Positions 45,481 through 59,660 of a DNA stretch of 64,000 bases are shown here, one piece after another (position 1 is the stretch's first letter; each line of letters begins with the position of its first letter). This DNA is from Corticium candelabrum (lineage: Eukaryota; Porifera; Homoscleromorpha; Homosclerophorida; Plakinidae): the NCBI RefSeq assembly GCF_963422355.1, contig NC_085092.1, forward strand, positions 2,732,666 through 2,796,665, in the 5' to 3' direction. The position numbers and the translations under genes are program-made. A model generated the notes under the pieces. It was not told the origin of the DNA. It did not search any database and was given only the letters and a program-made list of their open reading frames with translations.

Positions 45481-48400
45481 CAATTATCTTATACTATATA
45501 ATACGCGAACGCTCCGGAACGCCCACTTCTGTCTGTCCACATGTCTGTAACGCGTCGATCGACACGACGCCGGTCTCGGATCGTCGCGAAATGCAGCGGA
45601 AGGGTCGAGATCGCAAGTCAGAGATGAACGGTTGAGTCCGATTTCGCCCGGACTGACTCTGACAGCCAGAAACGAGACTTTGGCGGTCTGAAATGAGATG
45701 CGCTGGAGTTTGTTTGTTCAATTGACCGAGTATGCGAATGTGACGTATGCTCACCAGCCATTGCCTAGGCTATCTGGTCTAGAGTAGAGTGCAAGATGCG
45801 GCCGCTGCAGTCAGAGGTTTTAAGCCGGCTCACTGGGCCACGTGTTCGTGCGTCCGTACATTTAATGTATGTTACGGAAGATGCGTCTTCATTCCGGAAG
45901 AGGCTTCATTCTCCACGAATAGATCATGACGTTGTATGTTTGCGTAGAGTCTAAACTGTGCTGTCTGGAGTGTGTAAGATGCATAACGCTTGGGAACGCC
46001 CACTTCCCTCTGTCCACATGTCTGTAATGCGCCGATCGACACGACGCCGGTCTCCAATCGTCGTGAAATGCGACGAACTGGTCGAGTTCAGCCGTCGGAG
46101 ACGAACATCTAGTACTGTCACAATTGAAAGATTTCACTTATTGTCTAAGAAAAATTTACAATCTAAAAGTCCCAGTATGTTTTGACAGCAGTGTCGGTAT
46201 AATTATGACGCAGACTGTAGTTTCGTGCGCTCTATCACTCTGTTTGAAGAAAACTAGCATCTATCACAAGGTCAACAAAAGAGGCACTGTTGGCTGATGA
46301 AGCCGTATTACATTACTTTAGCTTATGCATTGAAATCTCAATGCGCATGTCCTAGCAGTTTCATTTTACAAAGCAGATTTTTTGTTCGATTTAGTTCTGG
46401 TTTTGTCAGTTTCAATAGTAGCAACGCATCCTCAATTTCAATTTAGAACTGCAAATCGAACGTGCCCTATTACAGTATCAGTGTCACTCTATGCTCCTCA
46501 TTTGCATACGAGAAAATGAAAATCTGACATTGCTTAGTAGGAAAAAGCAAAATTTATCAATAGTGAAATTTTGTTGATATGCAGTCTTGGTAACTTATCT
46601 GTAACTAATTTTACTGTCTTTTATTTGCTACACTGACTCAGTGAAGGACAAATAGGCAGGCAGGACACTTCGTTGCTCAAACCAGGTTCACACTAACTTA
46701 CTACTTTGATCTCTTTTTGGAGTAAAAGTTTAACGAGTCTTTTGGAGAAAGGTTGAACACATGTAGGGTCTTAAAGGAACACGGTCACGATTTTGTCCAT
46801 GATTGTTAACACTACTTTCTCATGCAGATTTCTTTAACCTTGCTATAGATTACCTATAGATTACATATAGTAAGACCGAACGGAGGATCTATGGCATTCC
46901 CAAGAGATGAAATGATGTTGTCAGACGAATCTGATGAAGAAGCGGAAGTAGATCTAGCTGAGCCATGGTATAGTCTTTTGTTGCACTTCATATTTTGATT
47001 TGTAAGCTACTTTTGTATTGCAATTGGTGCAGTAGGAGATTGTGAGATGCAAGTTGCAGCAGGAACTGCACTAGTGCGAGATGCGAAGGAAGAGTTTGTG
47101 AGCGCAAAGTTGCTAGAGTACGTTGAGGGGTTTTGGGCCTTGCAGATCTGAAATGTGCGTTCATTTTTTATGAGGTCATCCAGCTTTTTCTGTGCACCAC
47201 TATGGCTTCTAAACGAAATCATGCAACGAGAGAAGCATAGAATGTCATGTGTTGAGCTATAGTGTCATGTGCTGAACTATTGTCGAAAACACATACAAAG
47301 ATCCAGAAATGGTAACTGGTGAGATTTGGAGTGCCTATTTTGCTGATTAATTATTCATAAAGAGTCTTTGATTGAAGCTTTACTTATTGGGGAGAAATTT
47401 GAATTCGGCAATTCAAGTTGAGCATTTTGGTGTCCACACTTGAGTTTGAGGGAACCATAACTGTGTTCCTTTACGGGAATTACCTATTTTTAATAACCTT
47501 ATATTTGGTTTTACAATACTATGGTAACCAGTGTTCCATTAACTTGAAATCACATCTAATTTGTGTGGATGAAGGAGGCTATAAAGGGGCACTTCACTGA
47601 TTGACGCACGCCCAGTAGACGTTAACGTACATTAAGGCATTGGGCGGACAGAACGGTTTTTGTGTTGCGCGGTGCATTGTTTTGGTCTTGCTTTCCAAGG
47701 CCAACTACTATAGCACACAAGAGACAGGTCTAGATGCTTCACGCGACTCTGACCGTGAAAGAGAACAAGTTACAGTTCATAACTGACTCAGTCGTTTGTA
47801 CGTTGTAGACTCCACATGATCGTCTTGAGCGACTTGCAATCGCTCGGTCTTTTGCACCTTTCTCTGTGTTTCTTTCTACTAATGGAGGCCATACTACAGT
47901 ACAAAAGGGCTTAAGTGATGCGAAAAACACACGGAAACGTGCGTCACCGCATTAATCACGTGACAAAGTCCCTTCATTCCATAGCCGAACCATCAGTGTA
48001 TATGTGCTTTTCGCCATCGGTTGAATGTTAGTCAGTGACGTGATAGCACATTTTACTTTCGCCTATACAAATATCAAAGTTTACACGAAGCGGTAAAACG
48101 AAACCTACACATAATGGACTTTATTTGAAGAAATTGTTTCTTACGATTTTGTTTTCTTGCGCTATCATAATGCTTAGGTATCGAGTTTGCTCTGAGATAG
48201 CACCAAACTTCCCAACTTGAAAAAGACCAGAAACGATTAGCTAATGCGCATACGTCAATCGGTGAAGTGCTCCTTTAAAGTACTAGTAGATGGCCAGACA
48301 AACACGCTGACAGACGGTGAAAGAGGACACACAGCACTGATGGAATTATTGATACATTAATGCGCTAAAGTGGTGTCAAAGTTTCCTTCAGGTGACTGTT

Positions 48401-51400
48401 TCCGAATCCAAAATTGAAATGTTTTATTTTTATGTCTGTAGGCTGTGAGCAGGTTCACATCTGACATCACTCATGTGGTTTGTAATTGTTTCTTTCTTAA
48501 GTTAATTGGGGCGAGCCTTGGCGAGAACCTGTGCTGTACTGTGTTGAGATGTGTTTGATGGTACATACCTAGGCGTACGTACGTGCGACCGACAGGCTGG
48601 AAATAACGTTGATTTTGAGGCAATCACAGACATGATGGTTTGTTATGTGACAATACAGGTGTAAATGTAATAGCTGTACGGCTCTCCAGGTTGCTGCACG
48701 CCAGTTCCACGGGACTATTAATAAGAGAATGTGCAAACAGGCTCGAGCTTCTAGAGATGGCTTGATGACTGCGGCCAAAAATGCAGCTAGATGTGAGAAC
48801 ACGTCACTATTTCAAAGATTTACATTAGTGCTCTACCTATATATGTGCATATTCTCCACAATGTCCAAACGCGAGCATCCACATCCGGCTGTGAATGAAA
48901 TATACTTGTAGGCTGATTTGAAGCGAACAAGTTACAGGTGAATTTCTTTGCTAGAGTATCTACGAACTGTGTACTAAATGCTTGTGAGCATAGCACACCA
49001 CAAGGTGGTTTGAGTTCTGTGTTGGCATGGTTGCGGAGGTGTACGAATTGGTTTGTGTCTAGATCAAATTTCTATGTGACACATCAAGAGAGGAAGATGT
49101 TTACAACTGATTGTTGTGTGCCACGGGACTGCTACGAGAATGCAAACAGGCTGGAACTCCAAACTATATAAAGAAATTTACGTTAGCGTAGGCTGTATAT
49201 CGATATGTGCATGTTCTTCACGATGACAAATCACTGTGTCTCCGGTCCGTCTGTTCTCACCGAGGCTCGCCCCAACAATGCTTTGCATTTTTAACTAGTT
49301 AACAAGGTTGTATTTGGTGTTGCTCATCAGATTTTTCAGAATGGCAAAACTCATGTCAAAGAAAAGGCTGACAAGAAAGGCATTCCAGTTGTGTCTGTGC
49401 TGTGGCTAGAAAGGTTAGTTGACATTAGCTAACTATAATCATTACACCGTAGGTATTTACTTTTATACAAGAAGAAGCAGACAGATAGACAATTACACGA
49501 CCAAATAGACAGCTCAGTGCCGGATTAACGGTTGGTCATTTGATTGGACATTTGTCCAACCAAGTCATAATCATGTTCAAACGACCATACTTACCAATCA
49601 GTTCCAGGCATATTCTGTAAGTCCACAAATTTTTCTATGCGTTTTATTTTCGTATTGTACAGCTCTAATGTAATAAACTAAAATGCATACCAAAATTTTT
49701 TGGACAACAAACTGTTATTCCGAATCACCACTAGCGATGTATGTAATAACACATGCAAGATTCAACTGAACAAACTCTGGCTTACAATGACAGAAGACCA
49801 AAATGACATTCTCTACTTACAACATGTCCTGTTTGCAACGTTATGATGTTACTCAACTCAAAAGTTTAACTGTTTTTGAAATTACTCTGACTTACATTAA
49901 CAACAGAAGATGAAGATGAACCAGACAGTTGATATTAGTTCCAATGCGCATCCCAACACTACCCTTTGGTTGTCAACGCAGCTGCTGTCTTGCAAGGCAT
50001 GCAAGTACTGTATTTCCGCACGATTAGGTGTATGCCGGTAATGGTGAGGATTCAACTGCACATGTGCCATAATTAAATTCGGCGGCAGACGTTCACCTAA
50101 AGAATTCAGCTTCTCCCGAAGTCCGGCTAGTAGAGAGAGAAGTCGAACAGTCAGCAGGTACCAAGAATGGATCTTCGCAGTGTTGCAGAAAGTCATACAC
50201 AATCGATAAAAAGCTGGCGCTACTATGCAAGTACGACGAGCTCGGTGTACAAAATGAAAGTTGACAGGGAATGTGTAGTGTCTCGTCAGTCTGTACAGGA
50301 TTGGGTTTAAACAAGCAGAAGAGCAGATAGACCTGACATATGAGGAAGACGATGAAGAGGAGGAGGATGAAGACAGAGAAATCAAACATTACAGGGTTAC
50401 TTATATCCTACATCTAGATAAGGAAAATACGTCTTAGTGTTTATGTATGTTAGTTCAATCAATATCTAAGAACGGATACAGATATGGGTCCAGTCTATAG
50501 GGAGGTTAGTCAATCGCCTCTCTTTCTCAGGCATGCCGCTATACCCTGGGTTATACTGGCACCCTGGTGATCCCCAGCTCAAACCGGCATACAGCTAAAT
50601 GCACGGAAATATGGTAAGTCTTCACTTTTTCGGCCACCAAAATGCCGGTCCATGAAAAAGGGGTCTGCCGCGACCTTTGTGCTAGTTGTACCATTTCCTC
50701 AGGCTATTGGTTTGATACTAGTAACTCTTTTCGATACACATTGCAGATTGATTGAACTGTTGACTTTGTGATTCTGTACGTCAGCAGTTTTTGCAGACAA
50801 GCACATTTTCTCGTAAGTACACATTCTTCAGTGACTTGGGCAATTGTTCTTGGAGTCATAGACGTGATATTGTCCTCTCTTTTTGCTTTTAGTTGCCGAG
50901 TGATCTCGATTCAGAGATTTCTCCACACCATCATTTGCAACTGCATGGTCCTCTTGTTGGATCCCAGATGCTCCTCAGTTTGGCACAGCTCTTTGGTAGT
51001 GCAAGGGTGCCGCCTGTCTGGCGCTATGGCAACGCACATAGTGCCAAGACCAATTTTGCAGTGCCAGAGCAGTGCCAAGGTTGTACATAGTAATACTTGC
51101 CACGTCCATTACTGATTCTAGTGTGCAGTGTAGGTATGTCAATACATCAAAGTGAGGAACAATTAACTCCTACTGGCTAAGCAATAGGAGGTTGGGTGAC
51201 TCTGGTCTTGAGATGCAGACTACGGCTGTCATATATACTTTCATACTTTACCAGTCTTAGATGCCTACTTTACCAGTATGCGTGGGAGTGTCCATTGAGT
51301 CAAAGTACTTGGCCAGCGCCAAGTGCGTTTTAGCGCTGCATTTGCAGTGCCAACCATTTCAAACTTGGGCACCCCTGGTAGTGGTCGTAGTTATTTTTAT

Positions 51401-53202
51401 CTTTAGTTGTGGGCCAAGCATGGATATCACTTTGCTGTAGCTTAGAACTCATCAATGACATACATTGACGGCCTGACCCACATGGAATGAAGCAATTGCT
51501 TTACTAGCGTATACTAAAATTGTCCGTTAGCTAAAGCCCTACGAAAATAGTCACATACAAAAATTTGGGGATTTACAGTAGCAAGGGCGGCCATTTCGAT
51601 GTCTAGTAATGCAGATGATTGTGTGTGTGTTTGTTCAAGTATATGATGTGATTATAGCTGCAACTCGCAAGTATTGGCATATTCTAAAATGTAGATTAAT
51701 TAATGCTATAGGTGTAGGTGCAGAAAAAATGTAACGAGTTGAGTGCTTCTGCGAATTCCTTATTGTGCAACGTCTGTTACACACATAATGTTTACAGTTA
51801 CTTTATGAAAATACGCATGTATACTTTATATTCGTGAATATATAGATTTATAGAACAATTAAAATAAATATGCCACTGCTGCAAGCCAAATGAGGATGTT
51901 TGACTTTTTATGGATGCATGTCTGGTCAACCACGAGTTGTTATATAATAATAGTATATTCTGCACTGCAGCTGTAATCACCATGCACTAGATGATAAAGA
52001 TGTCTTTTAGCTGTCGACAAACAGGAGAAATTGCTTCAGAGGCAAAGTATCCTGTCATTTACAACGAGTCAACACCGGTCATTTTGGGGAAGCTGAAGGT
52101 TTTGAAATTGCACTCACTATTTTCTGGACAGTTTCTATTGTCCTGATTTTGTAGAGAATGAAGTCAATGCAACCAAAGTCATTTGATGAGCAGCTCAGTC
52201 GTAGCATAGGTGAGACAAATTTTATTGTGTTGGACACTGAAAATACTGGGTGAATGCAAAAATGGAATCTGTTTGTGTGTTTTGAAGAGCGTGCAAAACA
52301 GAGAAGAGTCAAAGGCATGCAGAAGGCTACCTATCATTCACCAGGTAAGACATTTTTTGGTGATGGTGTTTTTGTTTTCTAACACCAGACAAGTATTAGC
52401 ATTACTGCAAGGCTCCAAATTTGGCATCTTGGTCTTCTCTTACCCAAATCTCTGGTGATGACCCCACTGTAGCAGAGCTCGAAATAATGGACGGACATCA
52501 GACAATGTCCGGGCAACTGAATCTATGCGCAGACATCCTAGTCCAGTCATCAATCTGAACTGTAGCCAAGGAATCTTGATTTTGTTAACCAATGTGAGCT
52601 TAGAACAAGCTAGAGCAAGCTGTTGAGCATGTAACTTTTAGCATGTACATGTACAAGGCAGTATCCTATGTCTGCTGCATCACAGGTGGTCACAGGTGAA
52701 GATAACACGTTTAACTCTTTAGGTGTTTTACGATAATAAACAGCTGGTGTTACCATTTTAGGTGTTGTGTTAATTAACATGTGGTTGGGTTGAATTCATT
52801 TTTCTGGTGGTTGTTGCAGGTCTTGAATGTGTCTAGGTAAGGCAGCCATTCCATCCTTCGGCCAGCCATCCGTTGAGTGTAGTCCTGCAACTAGGCCACT
52901 GCTCATCTCTTTCTATGCAATTATAGCAGGCTTTACCCCTTGGCATAGTTTCACATACTGATGATAGGTGCCATGGGCTATCACAAATCATTTAGTTTAG
53001 CTTCTTAACTTGTCTTCGTTTTCTGATGGCTGCGTTTGAGTTCCCTACGATTGATTTACGTTCCTTCAGAGTGGACAACTTTGCAGCATCAATTCTGCCA
53101 GAAGATGCACCGTCTGGCTACCTACCAGTAATGGTGAAACGATGGGAATTGCCTCTTTTGGTCAGCAAGCGCTTTCGCATGTGGAGAAGAGAACCAACAT
53201 AA
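42515..53202 (+). CDS. MCPH1: Microcephalin-like protein with N-terminal BRCT domain (8 exons)
   Basis: Exons, all GT-AG: 42515-42590, 43339-43424, 48442-48477, 49331-49413, 52011-52077, 52155-52209, 52288-52344 and, less surely, 53072-53202. They join in phase to 196 residues. Exons 2-4 form a BRCT domain (GVVALVDVRG, THVIFQNGKTHV, KKGIPVVSVLWLE), a phosphopeptide-binding fold. Exon 5 continues SCRQTGEIASEAKYP and exon 6 gives RMKSMQPKSF; both follow the vertebrate microcephalin order just after its first BRCT. Microcephalin acts in the nucleus in chromosome condensation and DNA-damage signalling. The two C-terminal BRCT domains of vertebrate microcephalin are not found here, so this is a short form or further exons were missed. 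Introns 5 and 6 are 77-78 nt. The last exon is chosen only on phase and an open frame. Confidence 0.75.
45490..46110. repeat. Pair of direct repeats about 485 bp apart
   Basis: 45510-45600 and 45996-46075 share GAACGCCCACTT, TGTCTGTCCACATGTCTGTAA and CGATCGACACGACGCCGGTC, in the same orientation and with close spacing. The more G/C-rich composition contrasts with the intron. They are probably parts of a mobile element of unknown class. The left copy follows a TA-rich start that could be a Helitron-type end, but I cannot confirm that. Confidence 0.6.
47583..48277. mobile_element. MITE-like element with about 30-bp inverted ends
   Basis: Left end AAAGGGGCACTTCACTGATT (about 47583-47602) is mirrored by AATCGGTGAAGTGCTCCTTT (about 48258-48277), with similarity continuing to GACGCACGC against GCGCATACGTC. 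No clear target duplication. Non-coding. Confidence 0.65.
48508..49273. mobile_element. Inverted-repeat element filling intron 3
   Basis: Ends GGGGCGAGCCTTGGCGAGAA (48508) and the inverse of GGGGCGAGCCTCGGTGAGAA (to 49273). The interior holds two diverged direct copies of a segment (about 48700-48860 and 49115-49230, with CCACGGGACT and ATGTGCATRTTCT). It occupies 766 of the 853 bases of intron 3. No target duplication is evident. Confidence 0.7.
49414..52010. other. Intron 4 with a hAT MITE and a hAT-like end
   Basis: Apart from the MITE at 51002-51375, CAGTGCCGGATTAACG at 49514 is a typical hAT terminus without a visible partner. The minus-strand stretch 49897-50389 is a low-complexity Ser/Phe ORF on GA-rich DNA and is not called. 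Confidence 0.45.
51002..51375. mobile_element. hAT MITE (374 bp) with 8-bp target duplication
   Basis: The left end CAAGGGTGCC is mirrored by GGGCACCCC at the right. TGGTAGTG flanks it exactly at 50994-51001 and 51376-51383. The inner termini are rich in GTGCCAA and CTGGC words. It has no coding capacity and lies in an intron of the microcephalin-like gene. Confidence 0.85.
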
Positions 53203-53511
53203 AATTTTAATGGAAAACACAGAGTATTATGCTGATCAGTTTGTGTTCAGTGCATTAGCATTATATAATAGTACAATTATGCAAACAGTGAAAGAGTGCC
53301 AAGGTGTTAAAATTAATTCAAGTTACCTGAAACAACCTTGCTATCCCAGTAAGGCAGTGGGCTTTATGCCCCAAATGGCACACACTAATCTGGTTGCTAG
53401 GGCTCAAAGAGGTACATGTAGTGTACATGTGCATGATGCTGCATCGTGAAGTCCACAGAGCAGTGACATCAGCTCTTTATGGATACATTATGAATATATT
53501 ATGCATATATT

Positions 53512-53569
<58 letters not shown>

Positions 53570-54149
53570 TATGTTTGATCAAATTTGGTGGAAGTCTGGT
53601 CAAAAGCTGTAGAGTACTAGGCTAACCTGCTTACTAAATGTGTCTTATGTTATCTTTCATTATCCAACTCATAATGTTGTGACCTGGATGTTGTGCATAC
53701 TGTATGTATGAGGGTATGTCCACTGAGTAGGTGATGATGATTGAGTTAATGTCACTTGCTTAATTGATGTGATAGTAAATCGGCATTTGAAAGACACAGT
53801 AAGTGACTTTGTTATAAGTAGGACAGGCTAAATTTGAAGTTGGAAGAGTTCTGATGGTAGAGTCATCACAATTTTTATGCTCGTTGTTGTTTTGTTTGAA
53901 TAACACTGATCCTTGATTGCTCAAATGCTTCCAGCAATTAATGACACATCCCTGGCCATAGTCCTATGTCTTTTGTGCATATGTAAGCAGTACTACACTT
54001 GCTTCAGCAATTTCAATTAAACTACAATGCAGTACAACAGCAAGTTAGTGGTAGCTAGACTTAATTTGGGCACTTTTCTGACAGGTTCTGGGGCTTTCAA
54101 AGTCCCATGTATTATGCTTAAATTTGACCGACCCGTCTGAATACAGTAT
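53203..54149. other. Gene-free stretch with (TA)n microsatellite
   Basis: No supported gene. A TA run lies at about 53517-53566. The 79-residue ORF at 53210-53449 has no recognised feature and follows directly on the last microcephalin exon, probably within its 3' UTR. Confidence 0.5.
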
Positions 54150-54767
54150 CAGCTCGACACGTTGGTGCATCGTTGCCGGCAGTTCCTAACCCTAACATGG
54201 GCCTTGCCATGGCCCAGAGAGAGTTTGTAATATCATTGCGGGTTTGGTTGGGAATTCCTATACATTTCCATCTGATCTGGGTTCCAAGCGTTCTTTTTGT
54301 AGCCAAGCCTTGGATCAATTTGGTGATCACTTGTTGGGTATGGGGAAGAGGAATTAAGAACAAGACATCATGAAGCTAGTTATTGTCCATGCTTTGTTAG
54401 TCGACAACTCCAATTGCTGTAAAGAACAGCATTATTGCCATGACTGCAAGACAAGGCCAAGTGATGTTTTTCACCCTGACTTTGAACAGGGTTGTCCCAC
54501 TTACTTTGACATTATATTGAGGAACTTTCTCCAGCCTTCGTATATGATCAAAGCAGCTCAACATGCAGGTTCATTCTGCAGCTGAAGCAGGAGAATGAAA
54601 AAGATGAACACTAGAGTCCATTGTTCGTCTACTATCGTTCAAGGGAAACCTCAGTCAGCCAAGCCACCAATAACATTCATGAACAGCTTTCCATCAAACA
54701 ATGGCTGTCCAATGCCAAGATTATTCAGCAGAGATTGGCTTTGGACTGTAGAGATAGTGTGTCTTGA

Positions 54768-54846
<79 letters not shown>

Positions 54847-54986
54847 TTCCACAGTCATCTCACAATGAGCCAGGCACATCCTATTTCCACCAACGGCTTT
54901 CTATTAAACTCTGGTTGTATAATGCAGAGATAATTCTAGAGAGATTGTCTGTAGATTGCTCTGATGACGTTCTAGACTTTTTGTAG
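54150..54986 (+). pseudogene. R2-like LINE remnant, C-terminal region
   Basis: Conserved words of the region downstream of the reverse transcriptase in a LINE family recurring in this window: RVWLGIPI (about 54240), RPSDVFHPDFEQGCPTYFDIILRNFLQPSYMIKAAQHAG (about 54450-54570), then two versions of the protein end (QLSIKQWLSNAKIIQQRLALD near 54690-54750 and RLSIKLWLYNAEIILERLSVD near 54890-54970), separated by a TG/TA microsatellite. Frame changes and stops show decay. The doubled C-terminus suggests either a partial duplication or two insertions end to end. Confidence 0.65.
54774..54840. repeat. (TG)n/(TA)n microsatellite
   Basis: A TG run passes into a TA run; the poly-Tyr/Ile ORFs here are artefacts of the repeat. 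Confidence 0.95.
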
Positions 54987-55042
54987 AGTGGGGGGTTTGG
55001 GTTGGTTTTGGGTTAGTTTTTAAAAATATATGCACTGCATAA

Positions 55043-55046
<4 letters not shown>

Positions 55047-55097
<51 letters not shown>

Positions 55098-55116
55098 CAT
55101 ACATACATACATACAA
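55047..55116. repeat. (TA)n/(CATA)n microsatellite
   Basis: A long TA run followed by six CATA units. Confidence 0.95.
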
Positions 55117-55249
55117 GTGTACCCACCACTGTGGGGATACTTAAAACTGAAACTAAACCGTAAAAAGTACATGGTCATGACTGTCTAAAGCTAATCTACG
55201 TAGCAACATCTTGGCATTGTAGGACCATAATTTGACAGACAGTTGTTTA

Positions 55250-55600
55250 TGAAAATTTCTAACAGCTTTTGCTGACTGTCATATTCCCTTTAACAGGCAA
55301 CCTTCGTGCAATAGCCTTAATGACATGATGACTGTGTGGTGACCAGAGGCTCAAGGATTCGCAGAACAAGAGATGACAGACACCGCCAGCTGCTGTTACA
55401 CGACTTTCATGATGGTCGTCTTTGTCCTGCTCTCCTGACTCTGCAGCAGCACCAGCTTGGTGTGCCGCTTGAACAAGATATAGCGGCTGCAGAAAATTTC
55501 TCACTATAATGTCGAAGTATGTTGATCATCCTTGATCAAAATCAGGGTGAAATATATCACCTGGCCTTGTGGAGCTGTCACTTCTGCAACGTTGTTGTTT
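55250..55600 (-). pseudogene. R2-like LINE remnant, minus strand
   Basis: Reads RNFLQPLYLVQAAHQAGAAAESGEQDKDDHHESRV and then ESLSLWSPHSHHVIKAIARR, the same conserved block as 54150-54600 and 60975-61240 but in the opposite direction. Only this segment is kept, and the frame breaks at both ends. Confidence 0.65.
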
Positions 55601-55612
55601 CCTGCAGTTAGA

Positions 55613-55613
55613 G

Positions 55614-55682
<69 letters not shown>
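55613..55682. repeat. (TA)n microsatellite
   Basis: Pure TA run directly abutting the left end of the hAT-like element at 55683. Confidence 0.95.
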
Positions 55683-57850
<2,168 letters not shown>

Positions 57851-57869
57851 GCTGTTTCCTCTCCTTGCC

Positions 57870-58440
57870 ATAGGCTGCGTGGTCTGCAACTTAGTGCTGG
57901 AACTCGTGGCAAAATCGAAACCCGACATGAAAACAGCTTTTTCCAATGCATTACTGAACATCTGTTGGAAAATCACGAAGGGCAGTAGCGAATACAGGAA
58001 ACAGTCAGGAGAAAGAAAACGAAAATTGCACGAGATGATCGTTTGTTACAGAGATTCGCCATTGCTGACAGAGGCTACGTCGCGAGGCAGCCGAGTGGAC
58101 GCTTTGCCACTGCAACAGGCAAGTCCCTAGCTGAGAGATCCATTGTTCGTCGTCTCAGAAAAAGAGTGAGTGAGCGGTAGCACGCCAGCACCTGGACAGA
58201 AAGCACACGTCGTTTTTTCAGCTGAAGTTACACGATGCCAATGCAAATGAAAACCTGTGGCACTGGTTGAAGGTCTCCGCTAATCGACACCATGTTGAAA
58301 CACAAGAACGACTCTGGGAAGCAATACAGGACTCTTATAGATGGGAATTCCCCAAAACACGTGATCGAAAACTTGATAGCGTTACTTCCCAGGAGGAATG
58401 CAGCAATCCAGAGAGCAAAGGAAAAAGCCAGTAAGTACTG
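57870..58440 (+). pseudogene. Tc1-type transposase remnant lacking the catalytic core
   Basis: The N-terminal DNA-binding part reads RKKTKIARDDRLLQRFAIADR and TGKSLAERSIVRRLRKRV (about 58010-58165), which resembles the second helix-turn-helix of Tc1 transposases. After a jump, a C-terminal-type stretch follows: ENLWHWLKVSANRHHVETQE (about 58240-58310), then in another frame ENLIALLPRRNAAIQRAKEK (about 58370-58430). The region that would carry the catalytic acidic residues is missing, so this is an internally deleted, dead copy. It is on the + strand, unlike the Tc1 element at 15.9-20.1 kb. Confidence 0.6.
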
Positions 58441-58694
58441 AACCATTCTTTTTAATGTCATTAGTCACAATAAATTTAAATCTGCTTTTATGAAAGCCAC
58501 AACAAATCTCAGAGACAGCAAAGCCTTTTAGTCTACTGTTTCAGTCAGCTACGCGCCAAGCGACCCATTCTCACTCTCATGCCCGTGGAAAGTTCAGGAA
58601 AAGCCTAGATTTAGCGATAAACCAACTGTAGAAATGTGTTGCTATTACTCTATCTGCAGGAGTCAAATTCAACAAGATTAGTGAAGCAGAACTT

Positions 58695-58699
<5 letters not shown>

Positions 58700-58742
<43 letters not shown>
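58700..58742. repeat. (TA)n microsatellite
   Basis: Simple TA run. Confidence 0.95.
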
Positions 58743-58744
<2 letters not shown>

Positions 58745-58949
58745 AGACCTGCCTGAATAGTCACATGAAGTACCACCTCCCCCTTTGTGTGTGTCTTCCA
58801 CTTCTGTTCTAGAAGCTTCGAATGCTTCTAGTCCGGGGTTTTCCAATCTTTGGTCTCAGCACCGACCGGATGTAATAACGGGAACAACAGCACCAGCAGC
58901 TCAAGAATGTCGTGACAGCTTTTCTAAATTGTTTTTATAATGCTTTGCC

Positions 58950-59660
58950 TGGCAAGATTCTGAGCACCTCTGATTGCTTTGAAAAAGAGGTATTGGAGTG
59001 AGGCCAATTGCTGTTGGAGAGTTACTTCATTGCCTTATCAGTTGAATCTGTTGTGCCTCTGCTAAGACTAGTCTAGTCTGCCTGACATCTTACCTTATGG
59101 AAGTGAGTCTTGACATCTTAGGTGGTCTGGAAGGAGCTGTTCACTTATTTTCAAATTTAATTGAAGCTTATGGTACTGACCCAAGTTTATGTTTTTTGAA
59201 ACTTGATATGAGCAATGCATTCAACAACTGCCATCGTGATTGTTTCCTTCTACATGGTAATAGAACTACCAAATCTATATGCTTGGGTGCAGTGGTGCAT
59301 TATCACGCTGCAGGGGATTACGTTTAGGAAGGCACAGGCTAAAGTCAATAGCTGGAGTTCAACAAGAGATTCCTTAGGCCTCTATTGTTTGCTCTAGTCA
59401 TCATGCAATTCCTTGATTTGCGGTACCTGGATGACGGTACTTTTATAGGTCCTCGCCACACTATTGCCTCCATGTCTGATACTTTCCAAACCAGAGGACC
59501 ATCATTCGGTCTTCATCTCAATACATTGAAATGCGAACTGTTCTGGCCAAGTGGAGATCAGGCCTTCTCTGAATTTCATTCTAATATTCGTAGGGTCGGA
59601 GCTGTGGATAAAGGCATCGAGTTCTTGGTATCACCCGTTTATGGTTCACAAGCTTTTTGA
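58950..59660 (+). pseudogene. R2-like LINE reverse transcriptase fragment
   Basis: Contains RPIAVGELLHCLI (about 59000-59040), GGLEGAVHLFSNLIEAYGTD...LKLDMSNAFNNCHRD (59120-59240; the catalytic-palm first Asp is in KLDMSNAFN), and after a frame change FLDLRYLDDGTFIG, with the catalytic YLDD near 59425, then FGLHLNTLKCELFWPSGD (about 59505-59560). This is the reverse transcriptase core of a non-LTR element. Several frame changes and stops show it is dead. It probably belongs to the same family as the C-terminal fragments nearby. Confidence 0.75.

Larger units (their letters stand above)
43425..48441. other. Large intron 2 with repeats
   Basis: A 5-kb intron. It contains the direct-repeat pair at 45490-46110, a (TA)n run near 45451-45480 and a MITE at about 47583-48277. 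The open stretch at 46890-46970 (MAFPRDEMMLSDESDEEAEV) is exon-like but has no supported partner. No other gene is supported. Confidence 0.5.

Noticed and set aside
49897..50389. 162-residue minus-strand ORF
   Set aside because: Low-complexity Ser/Phe reading of GA-rich DNA inside an intron, with no domain or codon signature.
50785..51085. Two exon-like segments with splice-site-like ends in intron 4 of the microcephalin-like gene
   Set aside because: The second segment runs into the hAT MITE that starts at 51002. Exons 4 and 5 join in phase without it and match the family across the junction.
52819..52838. Short alternative last exon of the microcephalin-like gene
   Set aside because: It would add only four residues before a stop. 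The segment at 53072-53202 gives a longer, in-phase reading, although neither is proven.
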